Assembly: GCA_905221605.1 (NCBI GenBank)
Contig: CAJNDS010000779.1
Location: 1,396,001-1,460,000, forward strand
Direction: 5' to 3'
Length of the DNA: 64,000 bases
Origin: Symbiodinium natans
Lineage: Eukaryota > Sar > Dinophyceae > Suessiales > Symbiodiniaceae
Shown: positions 1 to 9,057 of the stretch, one piece after another
Layout of the letters: every line of letters begins with the position of its first letter
Position numbering within the stretch: position 1 is the stretch's first letter
The notes under the pieces: model-generated
What the model was told of the DNA's origin: nothing
The model's input: only the letters and a program-made list of their open reading frames with translations
Databases searched by the model: none
Translations under genes and position numbers: made by a program

Positions 1-141
1 GTTAGGGTTTAGGCTCCCTAATTGTAAGCCCCCATTATGAACCACAAAGGGTACCATTTGTCCAGGGTCCAGAGGCTCTTGGGTCTAGTTTAGAGGCATT
101 GTCTTACCAGAGGGAGAGCTCCTTCGACTCCTCGTGCCCAG

Positions 142-204
142 ATCCACAACCTCTTGATGGACACGCCCATGGCTTATCTGCGGAACCCTCCACCCTCCCC
201 CTGA
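142..204 (+). CDS. Exon-like segment, possible terminal exon
   Basis: A 20-codon open stretch begins after a TGCCCAG acceptor-like site and ends at TGA. The peptide starts IHNLLMDTPMAYL. No family recognised; it is short enough to be chance. Confidence 0.3.
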   Translation: MHNLLMDTPMAYLRNPPPSP

Positions 205-490
205 CCTGACATGTCATGATTTTTCGGAGGAGGTAGTCAGGCTAAACCCTTTTGACAAATAACAAACAAACCAATGCGCAGACCCGGCACAGCTGACTGC
301 AATCCTGTTGGCCCCAGAAACCTAGGTAGGATAAGGGGGACCCTTAAACGTGAACCCTTCTTAACCATCTTCTGGCTCCCTTAAACAGGGACCTGATTCA
401 GAGGGTCTATATCTACATCCCCAAGGGTCTCCCTAATCGTATCCCCTGCAGAAACCTTTGTTGTTGATGGTTGAGGTTGCAGTGCTGAGG

Positions 491-574
491 ATGTCGACAC
501 AAGGGCCTAGGTCCCGTCAGGCCAGTGACATTGGGGTGGGTAAATGCAACACCTGCCGCGACAAGGGGGTCTAA
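491..574 (+). CDS. Small ORF with CxxC
   Basis: ATG to TAA, 27 codons (MSTQGPRSRQASDIGV...), with a CNTC pair near the C-terminus that could belong to a zinc-binding end. It may be a terminal exon rather than a whole gene. No function assigned. Confidence 0.3.
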   Translation: MSTQGPRSRQASDIGVGKCNTCRDKGV

Positions 575-804
575 AAGGCATGTTGGCTAGGGCTGAGACT
601 GGGCTTCAAAAGGTGTATACGCACATCTGCATGTCACGTGCCACCACATATGAACCCAAAGTACTTCCTCCTTTGTCAAGTGAGAGCTCTCCGTGTGGCA
701 GAGAGCTGAGGCACCTGAAAGAGACGACGAACATCGAGCGCACAAAGCCGGGGCCCCCTTTTGGAAGGCTTCCGCGGCTTCCCATCTCTTGCTTGCAGAG
801 TTGG

Positions 805-912
805 GCTTTCCTAAACTCGGGGTACCTTATTGGGGTTCTTATTAGAAGGGCATCCTACTATTTGGGGATTCTATGTTGGGATGGCTACTATTTGGGGATC
901 TATGTTGGGTAA
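805..912 (+). repeat. Family D palindromic element, copy 1
   Basis: Diverged copy of a dispersed element recognised by CGGGGTACCTTATTGGGG followed by CCTACTATTTGGGGATTCT; the second motif is repeated within the copy. Related copies lie at 1286, 12906, 31113 and, inverted, 55485. Confidence 0.6.
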
Positions 913-1033
913 GTCGGGTTTCAAAAAAAGTTGGGGGGTCCCTGTTTTCGTACACCTCCATTTCTGCGTGGGGTGCATGTCGTCTTGAACATGGAGAGTC
1001 GCGGAGTTGCTGGTAGTTTTTTGTGCTGTATAG

Positions 1034-1163
1034 CGGAAGCCTGTCGCTGCTTATACGGCCGAGGTTTGCCAATTACTTTAAGACGGTGGACTACGCCGGG
1101 GAGCCCGGTAGGGACCATGCAGCGACGATGAGGGCGGACCTTTGCACTGACCCTCTTCTCATG
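1034..1163 (+). CDS. Internal exon
   Basis: Open segment after an acceptor CTGTATAG, ending ATG before a GTACTTGG donor that is also the edge of a family C element. The peptide includes RPRFANYFKTVDYAGEPG, which is protein-like in composition. Function unknown. Confidence 0.5.
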
Positions 1164-1285
1164 GTACTTGGAGGTTCATGGTTTAGGGTTTAGGGGTTAG
1201 GGGTTAGGGTTTAGGGTTAAATGTACTTGTAACCTACTCAAAGGACTTTGGGGGCTCATAGCTCATAAGTACAGCTACACTTGAT
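1164..1285 (+). mobile_element. Family C element (truncated), split by telomere-like repeats
   Basis: Starts GTACTTGGAGGTTCATGG, the consensus left end of family C (best intact copy 50015-50143). A short TTTAGGG-type array (about 1181-1219) interrupts it right after TTCATGG. The right arm is not complete. Confidence 0.6.
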
Positions 1286-1385
1286 GGATTCCGAAATGAG
1301 GGTACCTTCTTGGGGTCCTTACTTTTTGGAGTCCTACTATTTGGGGGTCTACTTTTAGGATCCCCTAATTTTCGTAAACCCCCAC
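1286..1385 (+). repeat. Family D element, copy 2
   Basis: Contains CCGAAATGAGGGTACC, GGGGTCCTTA, CCTACTATTTGGGGG and ends in AACCCCCACTTGGG. Close relative of the copy at 12906. Probably non-autonomous and internally palindromic. Confidence 0.65.
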
Positions 1386-1415
1386 TTGGGCTTTTTTAGT
1401 ACCCTGCGCCTCCAG

Positions 1416-1499
1416 TTCCCGGGTAGGAGGGAGCTCGGCGGAGAAGGTGGTGTTTGAGGGCCAACAGGGATTTGAAAGAGTGATTCGCCCACACTCGGG
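1416..1499 (+). CDS. Exon-like segment
   Basis: Acceptor GCGCCTCCAG, donor GTGCTG. In the best frame it reads SSAEKVVFEGQQGFERVIRP. Phase relation to its neighbours was not resolved. Confidence 0.4.
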
Positions 1500-1606
1500 G
1501 TGCTGATGCAAAACCGAGGATATAGGGTTTAGGGTTTGGGGCTTAGGGTTTAGAGTTGGGGGATTTCCTCATCTACCAGGGGTAGAATCATGATTGCTTC
1601 TCGCAG

Positions 1607-1960
1607 AGACTCAATCAGGGCTCATGGCTTGGATCAATCCACCACAAAAGTCACGTAAATGGATCATTCAGCCGTCTCGGGGCCGAGACGATGCGAGACT
1701 CGTTTAAGGTAGTTGCCCTAAACCCTAAACCCTAAACCCTAAACCCTAAACTAAGTGAGGGGTCGCTTCCGTCGAGCGACAGACCCCGAACGCTCGGCCG
1801 AGGGCCTTACAGCCCGAGCGCCCAAGCGAAAAGAGAAACGGAAAGGTGAGGGTTAAGCCTCACCGTCTGTCCTGGACAGGCCAACGGACATCGGCCTTTT
1901 TTACGACAACGTCAGTACTCGGCTAAGGGATGGCCGGCACCCAGACCACCTTTAGCGTAG
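1607..1960 (+). CDS. Three-exon 3' gene end: 1607-1708, 1783-1845, 1880-1960
   Basis: Acceptors TTCTCGCAG, GAGCGACAG and CCTGGACAG and donors GTAGTT and GTGAGG give an all-phase-0 join of 81 codons plus TAG. The first exon reads RLNQGSWLGSIHHKSHVNGS. The first intron holds a CCCTAAA array; the second would be only 34 nt. The third exon is also open in another frame (TDIGLFYDNV), so the join is tentative. No family recognised. Confidence 0.45.
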
Positions 1961-2035
1961 TTAAAGTATAACCCCAAATCGTAACCCTTTGCCTTGGAGG
2001 TCGGTTCAGGGTTTTGGGTTCAGGGTTTGTCGCCC

Positions 2036-2440
2036 CCCCCCCCCCCCGGGGGCCCCCTGGTCCCTGGTAGCTGCCCGAGCCTTCCCGGTCAAGGGCTTTC
2101 TGGGTCAAGGGCCCCCCAAGGGCCCCCAGACCAAGGGCCTCCCGGGCCAAGGGCCTTGGTCAGGGGGGCCTTGGCCCCAGAGGCTTTTGGCCTGGGCACC
2201 CTTGGCCCACTTGGCCCTTGGCCAGGAGGGGGGGGGCATTTTCGGGCCCTTGGCCAAGGGGGGGCCCTTGGCCTGGAGCGCCTGAAGGCCGGGTCAGGCC
2301 TTCTGGGCCCCAACCTTCCCGGTCAAGGGGGGATTTGAGGGCCGGGCTACTAGCCCAGGAAACCGGGGGGCCAAGGGCACTGCCGCCAAGCGCTCTGCCG
2401 CCAAGGGCCAGCCAAGGGCCTTGCCGGGCAAGGGCCGACC
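2036..2440. repeat. GGCC-rich palindromic low-complexity block
   Basis: A C-run is followed by about 380 bp of recurring CCAAGGGCC / GGCCCTTGG motifs at roughly 10-20 bp spacing. All open frames here are by-products of the repeat. No gene is supported. Confidence 0.8.
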
Positions 2441-2589
2441 CAAGCCCCCCGCCAGGCCAAAAACCCGGAACTCCACCACCCGCCAAAACAACGCCCTTGC
2501 AGGGAATCGCACGCCTAGGAAGCCCCCAAGAGGCTTCAAAAGCTTCAAAAGGCCCACTAAAAGAAGGGGGACTACAAGATTTGTCCGTG

Positions 2590-3370
2590 CCCACAATGAA
2601 AAATGCGATTTTTTAATATTGAAAACATTGTTTTTAGGCACCCCTGCCCGCAATGAAAAATGTTCTTTTTTTAGTACTGAAATCGATGGCTCCCCCCAAA
2701 TCAACAAGGACCTCTACGGGCCCTGACGCGCCGAAGGCCCGAAAAGGACCGAGGCTACCCCCGAACCCCAACCTAAACCCTAACACCGCAAAACCCTACG
2801 ACGGCCTTCAAGCAAATAAGGGCCTCTACGGGCCCTAACGTGCCGAAGGCCCGAAAAGGGCCGAGGCTACCCCGAACCCCAGCTTAAACCCTAACACCGC
2901 AAAACCCAAGGCCTTCAAGCAAATAAGGGCCTCTACGGGCCCTAACTTGCCGAAGGCCCGAAAAGGGCCGAGGCTACCCCGAACCCGAGCTTAAACCCTA
3001 GCGATTGAAATACTCATTGGCGAAAAATTCATTAGGTTCCCTGACCTTTAAATGAATAAAGCCTCTACGGCCCCTGACACGCCGAAGGTCCGAACAAGGC
3101 CCCGAGAGACCCCAAGAGCCACCAAAATGCTTCAAAAGGCTTCAAAAGGCCCCCTAAAAGAAGGGGGACCCCAGGATGCCCGTACCCGCAATGAAAAATG
3201 CGATTTTTTGGTAGTGAAATCGATGCTTAATTGAGGCCCTTAAAGAAGGGGAATCCAGGAGCAGACACAAAAGGGTTTCCCCTAAGGGCCTCTACGGGCC
3301 CTGATACGCCGAAGGCCCGAAAAGGGCCGAGGCTACCCCCAGCCCCAGCTTAAACCCTAACAGCGCAACT
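2590..3370. repeat. About 110-bp tandem repeat block
   Basis: Units containing CCTCTACGGGCCCTAACG, GCCGAAGGCCCGAAAAGGG and TTAAACCCTAACACCGC recur at about 2709, 2821, 2928, 3061 and 3287. A second motif, CAATGAAAAATGCGATTTTT, occurs near 2596, 2651 and 3189. Each unit carries a telomere-like AAACCCTAA. No gene seen. Confidence 0.85.
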
Positions 3371-3665
3371 TTAAAAACATCAAAGCAAGCATCAGAGCAC
3401 AAGAAAATAAATTCCATAAACCCTAAACCCTAATAGAGTATAGTTTGGGTGGCCGGGGTGGGTTGACGGGCAACGCGAGCGCGCGGCCCGGGGTGTTTCA
3501 CACCCGAGCGCGCGCCCTCCCCTGACACACCCTAAACTCTAAACCCTAAACCCTAAACCCTGCCGTGCGCGAGAGTGAGGGACGTGGAGTCTGCCCGGCG
3601 AGGTGGTGCCCAAACACAATCGTAGTTGCAGGAGCCGAATGTCCAAGATCACGCCCTTTGCACAC

Positions 3666-3744
3666 TAAACCCTAAACCCTAAACCCTAAACCCTAAACCC
3701 TAAACCCTAAACCCTAAACCCTAAACCCTAAACCCTAAACCCTA
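3666..3744 (-). repeat. Telomere-like array (CCCTAAA)n
   Basis: About 11 near-perfect CCCTAAA units. It is interstitial, with unique sequence on both sides. Confidence 0.95.
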
Positions 3745-4110
3745 TACATACATACATGTATGGGGGAGTCTCGAAATCAGGGCCCCTTTTTGGGGTTGCC
3801 ATTGTAAGGCGGGCCCTAGTATTTCGGGTACCCCAAAAAGGGAACCAGAATTTGGAGAACTGACCATACGGTTTTGTTCCTTAAATCTGCATTTTTGCGC
3901 GCACACACACATCTATGTATATACACACACATCTGTACTTTTTCAAATTGATGTTTGTCTGTTTACATCTACATAAGCCATTCCCCGAGACAAGAGAACT
4001 ACCAAAACCTGAGCCCTAAGGCCTCCTAGGCCCTGAACCCCTAAACCCGGGTTCAACCAGATCTTAAACCCTAAAACCTAAACCCTAAACCCTAAAGCCT
4101 GAACCCTTCT
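3745..4110. other. Intergenic or intronic stretch with AT/CA repeats
   Basis: Holds a TATGGGGGAGTCTCG...AAATCAGGGCCCC element-like segment (relatives at 9349 and 43328), CA-rich simple sequence near 3900, and degenerate CCCTAAA units. No exon supported. Confidence 0.5.
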
Positions 4111-4125
4111 AAACCCATCCTCAGC

Positions 4126-4537
4126 CATGAGCTCGTCGGCTTTAGGCCCGACCCTTGCAGCCCTAATTCGAACACCCTAAGCCGCCCCGTCGGCTCGCAG
4201 TTGGTGAAGAGGGTGCGCAAGGACCTTCCACAGGAGCCCGGTCTTTCGGCGAGTGCAGGTGTAGGCAGCGTTTTGGGCTTCGGCGCGAGGGTCTAGGGTG
4301 TGGGGTGTTGTGTAAACCCCAAACTCTAAACCCCGCACCTTTCAGGGCCGATGCTTTAGGGTCCGCGCCTCTTGGAGAAGGGTTGACAACAGCCTGCCCC
4401 TTCACATTTCAGGAGTCGGGGCACCCAAGTTTCTACTTGGACTAATTTACGTCTACATATGCACACCGACACATCCATATAAACATGCGCAGAGAAACCA
4501 TCATAAGGAGAGCCACACAGCAGAAGAAGCGGAATAA
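4126..4537 (+). CDS. Small complete gene model: 4126-4258, 4413-4450, 4493-4537
   Basis: ATG to TAA with consistent phases: donor GTGTAG to acceptor ACATTTCAG (phase 1), then GTCTAC to ATGCGCAG (phase 0). It gives 71 residues starting MSSSAFRPDPCSPNS, a basic stretch QLVKRVRKDLPQ, a hydrophobic KFLLGLIY, and an acidic tail. The last exon is also open in a basic frame. Intron 1 contains a CTAAACCCC fragment. Function unknown. Confidence 0.4.
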
Positions 4538-4686
4538 ACGTGATCACCACAAGAGCAGGAGAAAGATGCCCACATAAGTGAATTCAGGAACCATACCCTT
4601 GAACCTTTTGTTCTGAATCCAGACTCTTGTCCTCACCCTAAACACTAAACCACAAACAGGGGTTTAGGGTTTAGGGCTTACATCAG

Positions 4687-4815
4687 TGCTTCCTGTTTGC
4701 TGGCGCACATGCATGACATTGAAGAAGCGCGGCATCCCGCCCCAGAAGCATAGCAATAGGAGATCCCTGATTATGAGTATGAGAGGTGCGCATGCTTACG
4801 GTGCCCCTTATGGTG
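4687..4815 (+). CDS. Internal exon ending at a telomere-like donor
   Basis: Acceptor CTTACATCAG. It reads LKKRGIPPQKHSNRRSLIM and then MRGAHAYGAPYG, ending directly at GTTTAGGG. Basic composition; no family recognised. Confidence 0.5.
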
Positions 4816-4835
4816 GTTTAGGGTGTAGGGTTTAG

Positions 4836-5457
4836 GGTTTTCGGGGCGCCAAAGAGCAGGACGGCAACGCAGCGGTCTATTACAAGGCAGAGACCCCATA
4901 TGACCGGTTGGTTCCGCTTGCCCATCTTCATTTGTCTTGTAAGCCTGTAAGCGACTCCCAGCAGTAGCCAGGTTTGGGTAGCCAGGTTGGTTGGGGGGGG
5001 GTGCAGTTCAGGGTGTAGAAAGCAGAAGCCTGCTGAAAAGGGCTTCCATCAAGTAACTTTTCTACGCTTTGGAATGAGACAGGTGCCATACTCCTTGGTT
5101 ACAGTTAACCCTTCTTCAAGGTATAAGGCTACTCTAGGCCGGCCCATTTAGGCTGTGAGCTGCTAGGCGCAGTATTTGTGCCATTTGTTTTTGGGCTCAT
5201 GCGGGCTGCAGATTTGTAGAAGGGCCTTGACAGCACACCACAAGTTCTGGACGCCTTGTCTGCACGGCTACAGTGTGTCAGTGGAGAGTCGGAGCTGTCA
5301 AAAATATGGGCCTAAACCCTAAACCCTAAACTCTAAACCCTAACCCTAAACCCTAAACCCTCACCCCTAACCCTAAACCATAGGGCGGCGAGGCTGGTGG
5401 CAACCAAACCTTGCCAAAACACTTGCCACCCTCCAGTCTCCACCGCTCGAGGATTGA
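4836..5457 (+). CDS. Four-exon 3' gene end: 4836-4946, 5026-5082, 5234-5309, 5384-5457
   Basis: Phase-consistent join of 105 codons plus TGA. The acceptor of the first exon is the TAG of a TTTAG repeat unit. Peptide blocks are AKEQDGNAAVYYKAETPYDR, KPAEKGFHQVTFLRFGMRQ and HTTSSGRLVCTATVCQWR. Donors are GTAAGC, GTGCCA and a GC donor (GCCTAAAC) that starts a CCCTAAA array filling the last intron. No domain recognised. Confidence 0.5.
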
Positions 5458-5520
5458 TTCGATTTCCCTAAACCCCTACACCCCTAAATCCCAAAAAAAT
5501 GTGAAACCCTTAAACCCTTA

Positions 5521-5616
5521 AACCCCAAAACCCTAAACCCCCAAACCCCAAACCCCAAACCCTAAACCCTAAACCCTAAACCCCAAACCCTAAACCCTAA
5601 ACCCTAAACCCTAAAG
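5521..5616 (-). repeat. Telomere-like array with variants
   Basis: CCCTAAA units mixed with CCCCAAA and CCCAAAC variants. Confidence 0.9.
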
Positions 5617-5691
5617 GCTGCGGCGGAGCTGAAGTCCTGGGGTGGGCGGTACCAGGAGGCGAAGGCACGGCATGCTCCGGGTGCCGCCTGA
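5617..5691 (+). CDS. Terminal exon abutting array
   Basis: Follows the array (CTAAAG acceptor-like) and reads AAAELKSWGGRYQEAKARH to TGA, 24 codons. Helix-like charged composition. Confidence 0.4.
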   Translation, partial: AAAELKSWGGRYQEAKARHAPGAA

Positions 5692-5715
5692 ACCCCTCGG
5701 TCGCCCTGTGGTACC

Positions 5716-5890
5716 TTGGGATGTTACCCCCTTTAGGGTTTAGGGTTTAGGGTTTGGGGTTTGGGGTTTGGGGTTTGGGGTTTAGGGTTTAGGGTTTAGG
5801 GTTTAGGGTTTAGGGCTCAGTGGTACCCTGAGCAGTCCTCAATATGATAATCCCTATGAAGGACTGTCAGTACCAGGGGGGACCTCCCAA
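5716..5890 (+). mobile_element. Family A palindromic element, interrupted by a telomere-like array
   Basis: Left end TTGGGATGTTACCCCC, right end GGGGGGACCTCCCAA, flanked by near-identical 8-mers GTGGTACC and GTGCTACC (7/8), a likely target duplication. A TTTAGGG/TTTGGGG array of about 90 bp sits inside the left arm. Inner palindrome: GAGCAGTCCTC versus GAAGGACTGTC. Confidence 0.75.
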
Positions 5891-6039
5891 GTGCTACCCT
5901 TTTTTCTCTTTTTTGTTTGGGTTCAAGGTTCCCTTCTAAAGTAACACCCACCCACCCCCCCCCCAAAAAAAAAAAAGAAAAAAAAAAACACAAAGAAGAA
6001 AGGAGGGTACCCTTATTGTAAGATGTTTACTGGGCTACC
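5891..6039 (+). mobile_element. Family H element, poly-C/A expanded copy
   Basis: Contains GGGTTCAAGGTTCCCTTCTAAAGTAAC, a C/A homopolymer, GGGTACCCTTATTGTAAGATG and right end TTACTGGGCTACCA. It matches the intact copy at 15226-15336. Confidence 0.65.
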
Positions 6040-6077
6040 ACGGCCTTGAGGCCTCGGCCTGGGAAAAAACCGGGCCC

Positions 6078-6350
6078 TTGAAAGCATCGGAGTTCGACTG
6101 TAAGATGCCAGGCTTGAAGCCGTTGACTGCACGAAACACCCGAACCTTCAGAGTTTCGGATTCAGGGTCGCTAGGATTTGGGAGACAGTCCTTGCAGGCA
6201 AAGGGATGGCACAGTTGCTTACGACATGTAGCAAGCAGTGTCAAAAAAAAGCCGGCGCTGCGCTCAGCCCATGCGTTACAAAGGGCCGTCAGATTGTACG
6301 GTGGAGTCTCAGTGTTTTGGGATGGCCCCGAGAGGTCCTTGCACCTGTAG
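6078..6350 (+). CDS. Possible exon, strand uncertain
   Basis: Open for about 90 codons on + (GLKPLTARNTRTFRVSDS...) but also open on -. Composition does not decide it. Ends near a short TTTAGGG repeat. Confidence 0.25.
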   Translation: MKASEFDCKMPGLKPLTARNTRTFRVSDSGSLGFGRQSLQAKGWHSCLRHVASSVKKKPALRSAHALQRAVRLYGGVSVFWDGPERSLHL

Positions 6351-6404
6351 TTTAGGGTTTAGGGTACTCTCTTACCACTTTGTCGTGTCAGGGACAAGCC
6401 AGAT

Positions 6405-6701
6405 GTGAATGGTCCAGGGCGGTGGGCTCAGGGAGTCAGAACGATGCACAACGTTGCGTTTACACAGCATTTGGAGGAGTTTCATATCGGTCGTCGTATT
6501 TATCGAGTAGGGTTAGAGTTCAGTTCTGCAAATCTGAAGTCGATGTCATCACTTGACGTGCCTACTGGACAGGACCTCTTTGATGAGGCCATCCCGCTTT
6601 TGAAGAAAGAGACGTCCGCACCCTGGAATAGAGATAATTATGAGGTTCAGGAGGCACGGCGTAGAGTGAACATTGTCCTCCTGAACATTCCTGAACTGTA
6701 G
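6405..6701 (+). CDS. Hypothetical protein, 98 aa (single-exon ORF or large exon)
   Basis: ATG to TAG. Contains HNVAFTQHLEEFHIGRRIYR, DVPTGQDLFDEAIPLLKK and a charged C-terminal helix ending NIVLLNIPEL. One of the clearest coding segments in the window by composition. No family recognised. Confidence 0.55.
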   Translation: MNGPGRWAQGVRTMHNVAFTQHLEEFHIGRRIYRVGLEFSSANLKSMSSLDVPTGQDLFDEAIPLLKKETSAPWNRDNYEVQEARRRVNIVLLNIPEL

Positions 6702-6782
6702 AAGAAGCTTTCAACACCGAACCTTAGGCACATAATCTTTTGAACTTTGCAAAGGCGACCCTCGCAGTTTCCCGGGGTTTAG

Positions 6783-6913
6783 GGTTTAATGTCACTTACT
6801 GGGACCAGCTGGAAAATCTGCAAACACTTGTCAGGGGGCGCTTGGGGACAGTCAGTTGCGAAGACGTTGCTGTGCTGTTTAGCCGGCATAATACGATGGG
6901 GATTGTAACTTGA
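6783..6913 (+). CDS. Exon entered from a telomere-like repeat
   Basis: The acceptor would be GTTTAG of a TTTAGGG unit. It reads NVTYWDQLENLQTLVRGRLG and then SCEDVAVLFSRHNTM to TGA; a GTAACT donor lies just before the stop. A long - frame overlaps but is less convincing. Confidence 0.5.
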
Positions 6914-6958
6914 GTTTGGCGCTGAGCGTGCGCCGCTCTTGCCGTTTCCTTCAAGCAG

Positions 6959-7009
6959 TGCCTCCACTGTAGATTGGCCGAAGGCTTGTGGCAGACAGGC
7001 CTCGAAACT
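6959..7009 (+). CDS. Short internal exon
   Basis: Acceptor CCTTCAAGCAG, donor GTATCC, 17 codons CLHCRLAEGLWQTGLET with a CxxC pair. Phase 0 at both ends. Confidence 0.4.
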
Positions 7010-7122
7010 GTATCCCCCTTGGGAATTATTTCTATTTTTGTTTATATAAAGCCCAAGAGGATATTCAAATATTATGTTTAGTAAGGTTCTAAGGGGAGTA
7101 TAAGAAACTAGAAATAGCCGCA

Positions 7123-7299
7123 ATGGAGTTGCAAGCATCTCCATGTCCGCTGCTGTTCTTTGGCCCGACCTGCATGTCGCACAATTTGGTGTTCCATCAC
7201 AAGGCTGCTTTCCTTTCAGGTATCCGAACGCAAGGCGCTCACATTGCGACTTGTGGTCAGCACTGTAACGCCTCCAAAATGAGTCAACGAGTCTGTTGA
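7123..7299 (+). CDS. Possible exon or small ORF, open on both strands
   Basis: ATG to TGA, 58 codons (MELQASPCPLLFFGPTC...), Cys/His rich toward the end. A second + frame and a - frame (containing CDGTPNCATC) are also open, so strand and frame are unresolved. Confidence 0.25.
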   Translation: MELQASPCPLLFFGPTCMSHNLVFHHKAAFLSGIRTQGAHIATCGQHCNASKMSQRVC

Positions 7300-7762
7300 C
7301 TGTGCCTTTCGGGTTTGTGGCGTGCCTTAATTCCCTAGTACAACAAAACCACAAGCTGCAATGCGGCAATGTCCGGGTACTTCCATTCGGTGGAAGCGCA
7401 CATGACAATCATCTCCTAGGCTCTATAACTCGTTTTTTTCTCAATATCCTGAGGAGCACGGACTGCACCTCCCTGCTGGAGACCTGCGAGGTTCCTCCGG
7501 GAAAGAATGACAAGAGCCCCCACGGTTTTGGGTTTTGTGGCCCTTGCTACCTGAAGGCTCCAATGTAGTTCCTTTTTTTCGGTTGGCTCTAGTCTGCTAC
7601 TCCAAAAAGGCACTACATAGGAGCCTGTGAGTAAGCTGCTACTATAAGTGGGCTATCACTTCTGTGTTTCGGGTTCCGGGCCATGTGTTCTGTAGTGCCA
7701 GGTTTAGGGGGAGCCTTGCAACAGAGAGTGGCCTCTCCGCCAATCAAGGGCGCCATAGGCAG

Positions 7763-7846
7763 AAGTTGACAGTTGAAGCCTGGTTCGTGCAGGCCATGAA
7801 GGCCTTCTGCGAGCGCAACCTCCAAGGCACCCAGGACGCCCATCAG
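7763..7846 (+). CDS. Internal exon
   Basis: Acceptor CATAGGCAG, donor GTTTGC, phase 0/0, 28 codons KLTVEAWFVQAMKAFCERNL and onward. Strong amphipathic-helix composition. No family recognised. Confidence 0.5.
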
Positions 7847-8004
7847 GTTTGCATGCTGTTCACGTCTCCATCACCTGAGACACCCTGAAGCGTAAAGGCT
7901 TGCGAGCCTACTCTTTGACTTGAGATCGTGACTGCCCCCCGCCCCCCTCCCTCCCCCCCCAAAACCCTGACACTAAACCCCAAACCCTAAACCTCTCTTA
8001 CAAG

Positions 8005-8168
8005 TGCTTGGAGAGCAAAGGAGAGCTTGGAGAGAGAGACCACGAGGACAGCCCTATGAACTTTGCGCTTCCCGAAGCGGGCGCCAGCAGTTCTTCAGGC
8101 TGGGGCTCTGAGTTCTGGCGCCCTTTGAGTGCCATCCCGATCCACCTCTTAAAGTACCCTAGAATGCA
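8005..8168 (+). CDS. Exon running into a telomere-like array
   Basis: Acceptor CTCTCTTACAAG. It reads CLESKGELGERDHEDSPMNF and later GWGSEFWRPLSAIPIHLL. The frame continues into CCCTAAA units, where a GC donor (GCCCTAAA) or a repeat-derived stop could end it. Confidence 0.5.
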
Positions 8169-8386
8169 AGCCCTAAACCCTGAACCCTAAACCCTAAACC
8201 CTGAACCCTAACCCTAAATCCTAAACCCCACTAAACCCGAAACCAGGCTCTGCGAGTGCCGCCGCTCCATATCAGGTGGGCAGCTCTCTCTCTGATGGTC
8301 CCTCTTGGGGCGTGCTGACCCCTAAACCCTGAGCCCCTAAGTATAGGTCTCCATGGCTCCATAATGTTCCATATGATCATAGGAAC

Positions 8387-8481
8387 TTGGGATGGTCCCC
8401 CCTTTATACTAACTGCGGATCAGCATAGGGGTACTAGAATCCCTCTTAAGGACTGTTAGTATAAGGGGGGAACATCCCCAA
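8387..8481 (+). mobile_element. Family A element with perfect 8-bp target duplication
   Basis: Ends TTGGGATGGTCCCCCC and GGGGGAACATCCCCAA as inverted repeats, with subterminal ACTAACTGCGG versus AAGGACTGTTAGTAT. It is flanked on both sides by ATAGGAAC. The 8-bp duplication and lack of coding capacity fit a non-autonomous hAT-like (MITE) element; the superfamily is inference. Confidence 0.85.
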
Positions 8482-8692
8482 ATAGGAACCCCAAAGCAAC
8501 CGAGAGAGAGAAAGCAACCCTAAACCCTAAAACCCAAAAATCTCCGGGTGCCAGACTGGTGCCTTCTTTAATCGGAGCCCGGCAAGAGTACCCCTAGATT
8601 GGGAAACCCTCATTTGTTCCACCCCAAACATTAACAAAAAACTAAACCCTAAAGCCTAAAGCCCTAAACCTTAAACCCTAAACCCTAAATGG

Positions 8693-8845
8693 ATGGCGCC
8701 CAGATCATGCGACGATGGTTTGCTTGAGTGTGAGGTTGGGTCTTGTGCTCTCAAAGTATGCTGCGGGGTCTTGCTAAGACAATCGGGCCTCAATAAGCAG
8801 GGTTTTGGAGGGGTTATTAGGACCAGAACGGAATACTATTTGTAA
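8693..8845 (+). CDS. Hypothetical protein or first exon, 50 aa
   Basis: ATG to TAA, MAPRSCDDGLLECEVGSCAL..., Cys-rich in the first half. A GTTGGG donor after codon 14 would make it a short first exon. Follows a CCCTAAA array. Confidence 0.35.
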   Translation: MAPRSCDDGLLECEVGSCALKVCCGVLLRQSGLNKQGFGGVIRTRTEYYL

Positions 8846-8864
8846 ATACTCTGACGCGTAGATT

Positions 8865-8965
8865 CGCCCAGTGGTAGTAGTCAACCCCAAAAGGGTGGCC
8901 CCTAAACCCTAAACCCTAAACCCTAAACCCTAAACCCTTATGATGGGCCGGTCTACTGGGCTGCC
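8865..8965 (+). mobile_element. Family H element interrupted by a telomere-like array
   Basis: GCCCAGTGGTAGTAGTCAACC ... TCTACTGGGCTGCC are the arms. A CCCTAAA array (about 8899-8938) is inserted within GTGGCCC/CTTATGATGG, the same internal point as in the copy at 13312. Confidence 0.7.
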
Positions 8966-8995
8966 TTGGGGCCGGTTGGCCTTGGGAAGGGACAG

Positions 8996-9057
8996 CTGTT
9001 ACGACTCCTTGGGCTTGCACGGTGGCGCTCACAGGATGGCATATCGATCCGAGATCT
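8996..9057 (+). CDS. Exon-like segment
   Basis: Acceptor AAGGGACAG. It reads LLRLLGLARWRSQDGISIRD and runs up to a TTTAGGG array. Confidence 0.35.

Noticed and set aside
1989-2707. Many overlapping frames on both strands at 2.0-2.7 kb
   Set aside because: GGCC-rich low-complexity repeats lack stops in all frames; no splice-bounded segment is specific.
4816-4835. A 20-nt telomere-like intron between 4687-4815 and 4836-4946
   Set aside because: The phases do not match with GT donors; only an alternative GC donor further upstream would fit, so I did not join these exons.
6779-7408. 209-codon frame on - strand
   Set aside because: It spans an AT-rich non-coding stretch, ends in a telomere repeat, and overlaps two + exons with good splice sites (6783-6913, 6959-7009). 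Its N-terminal third remains possible.
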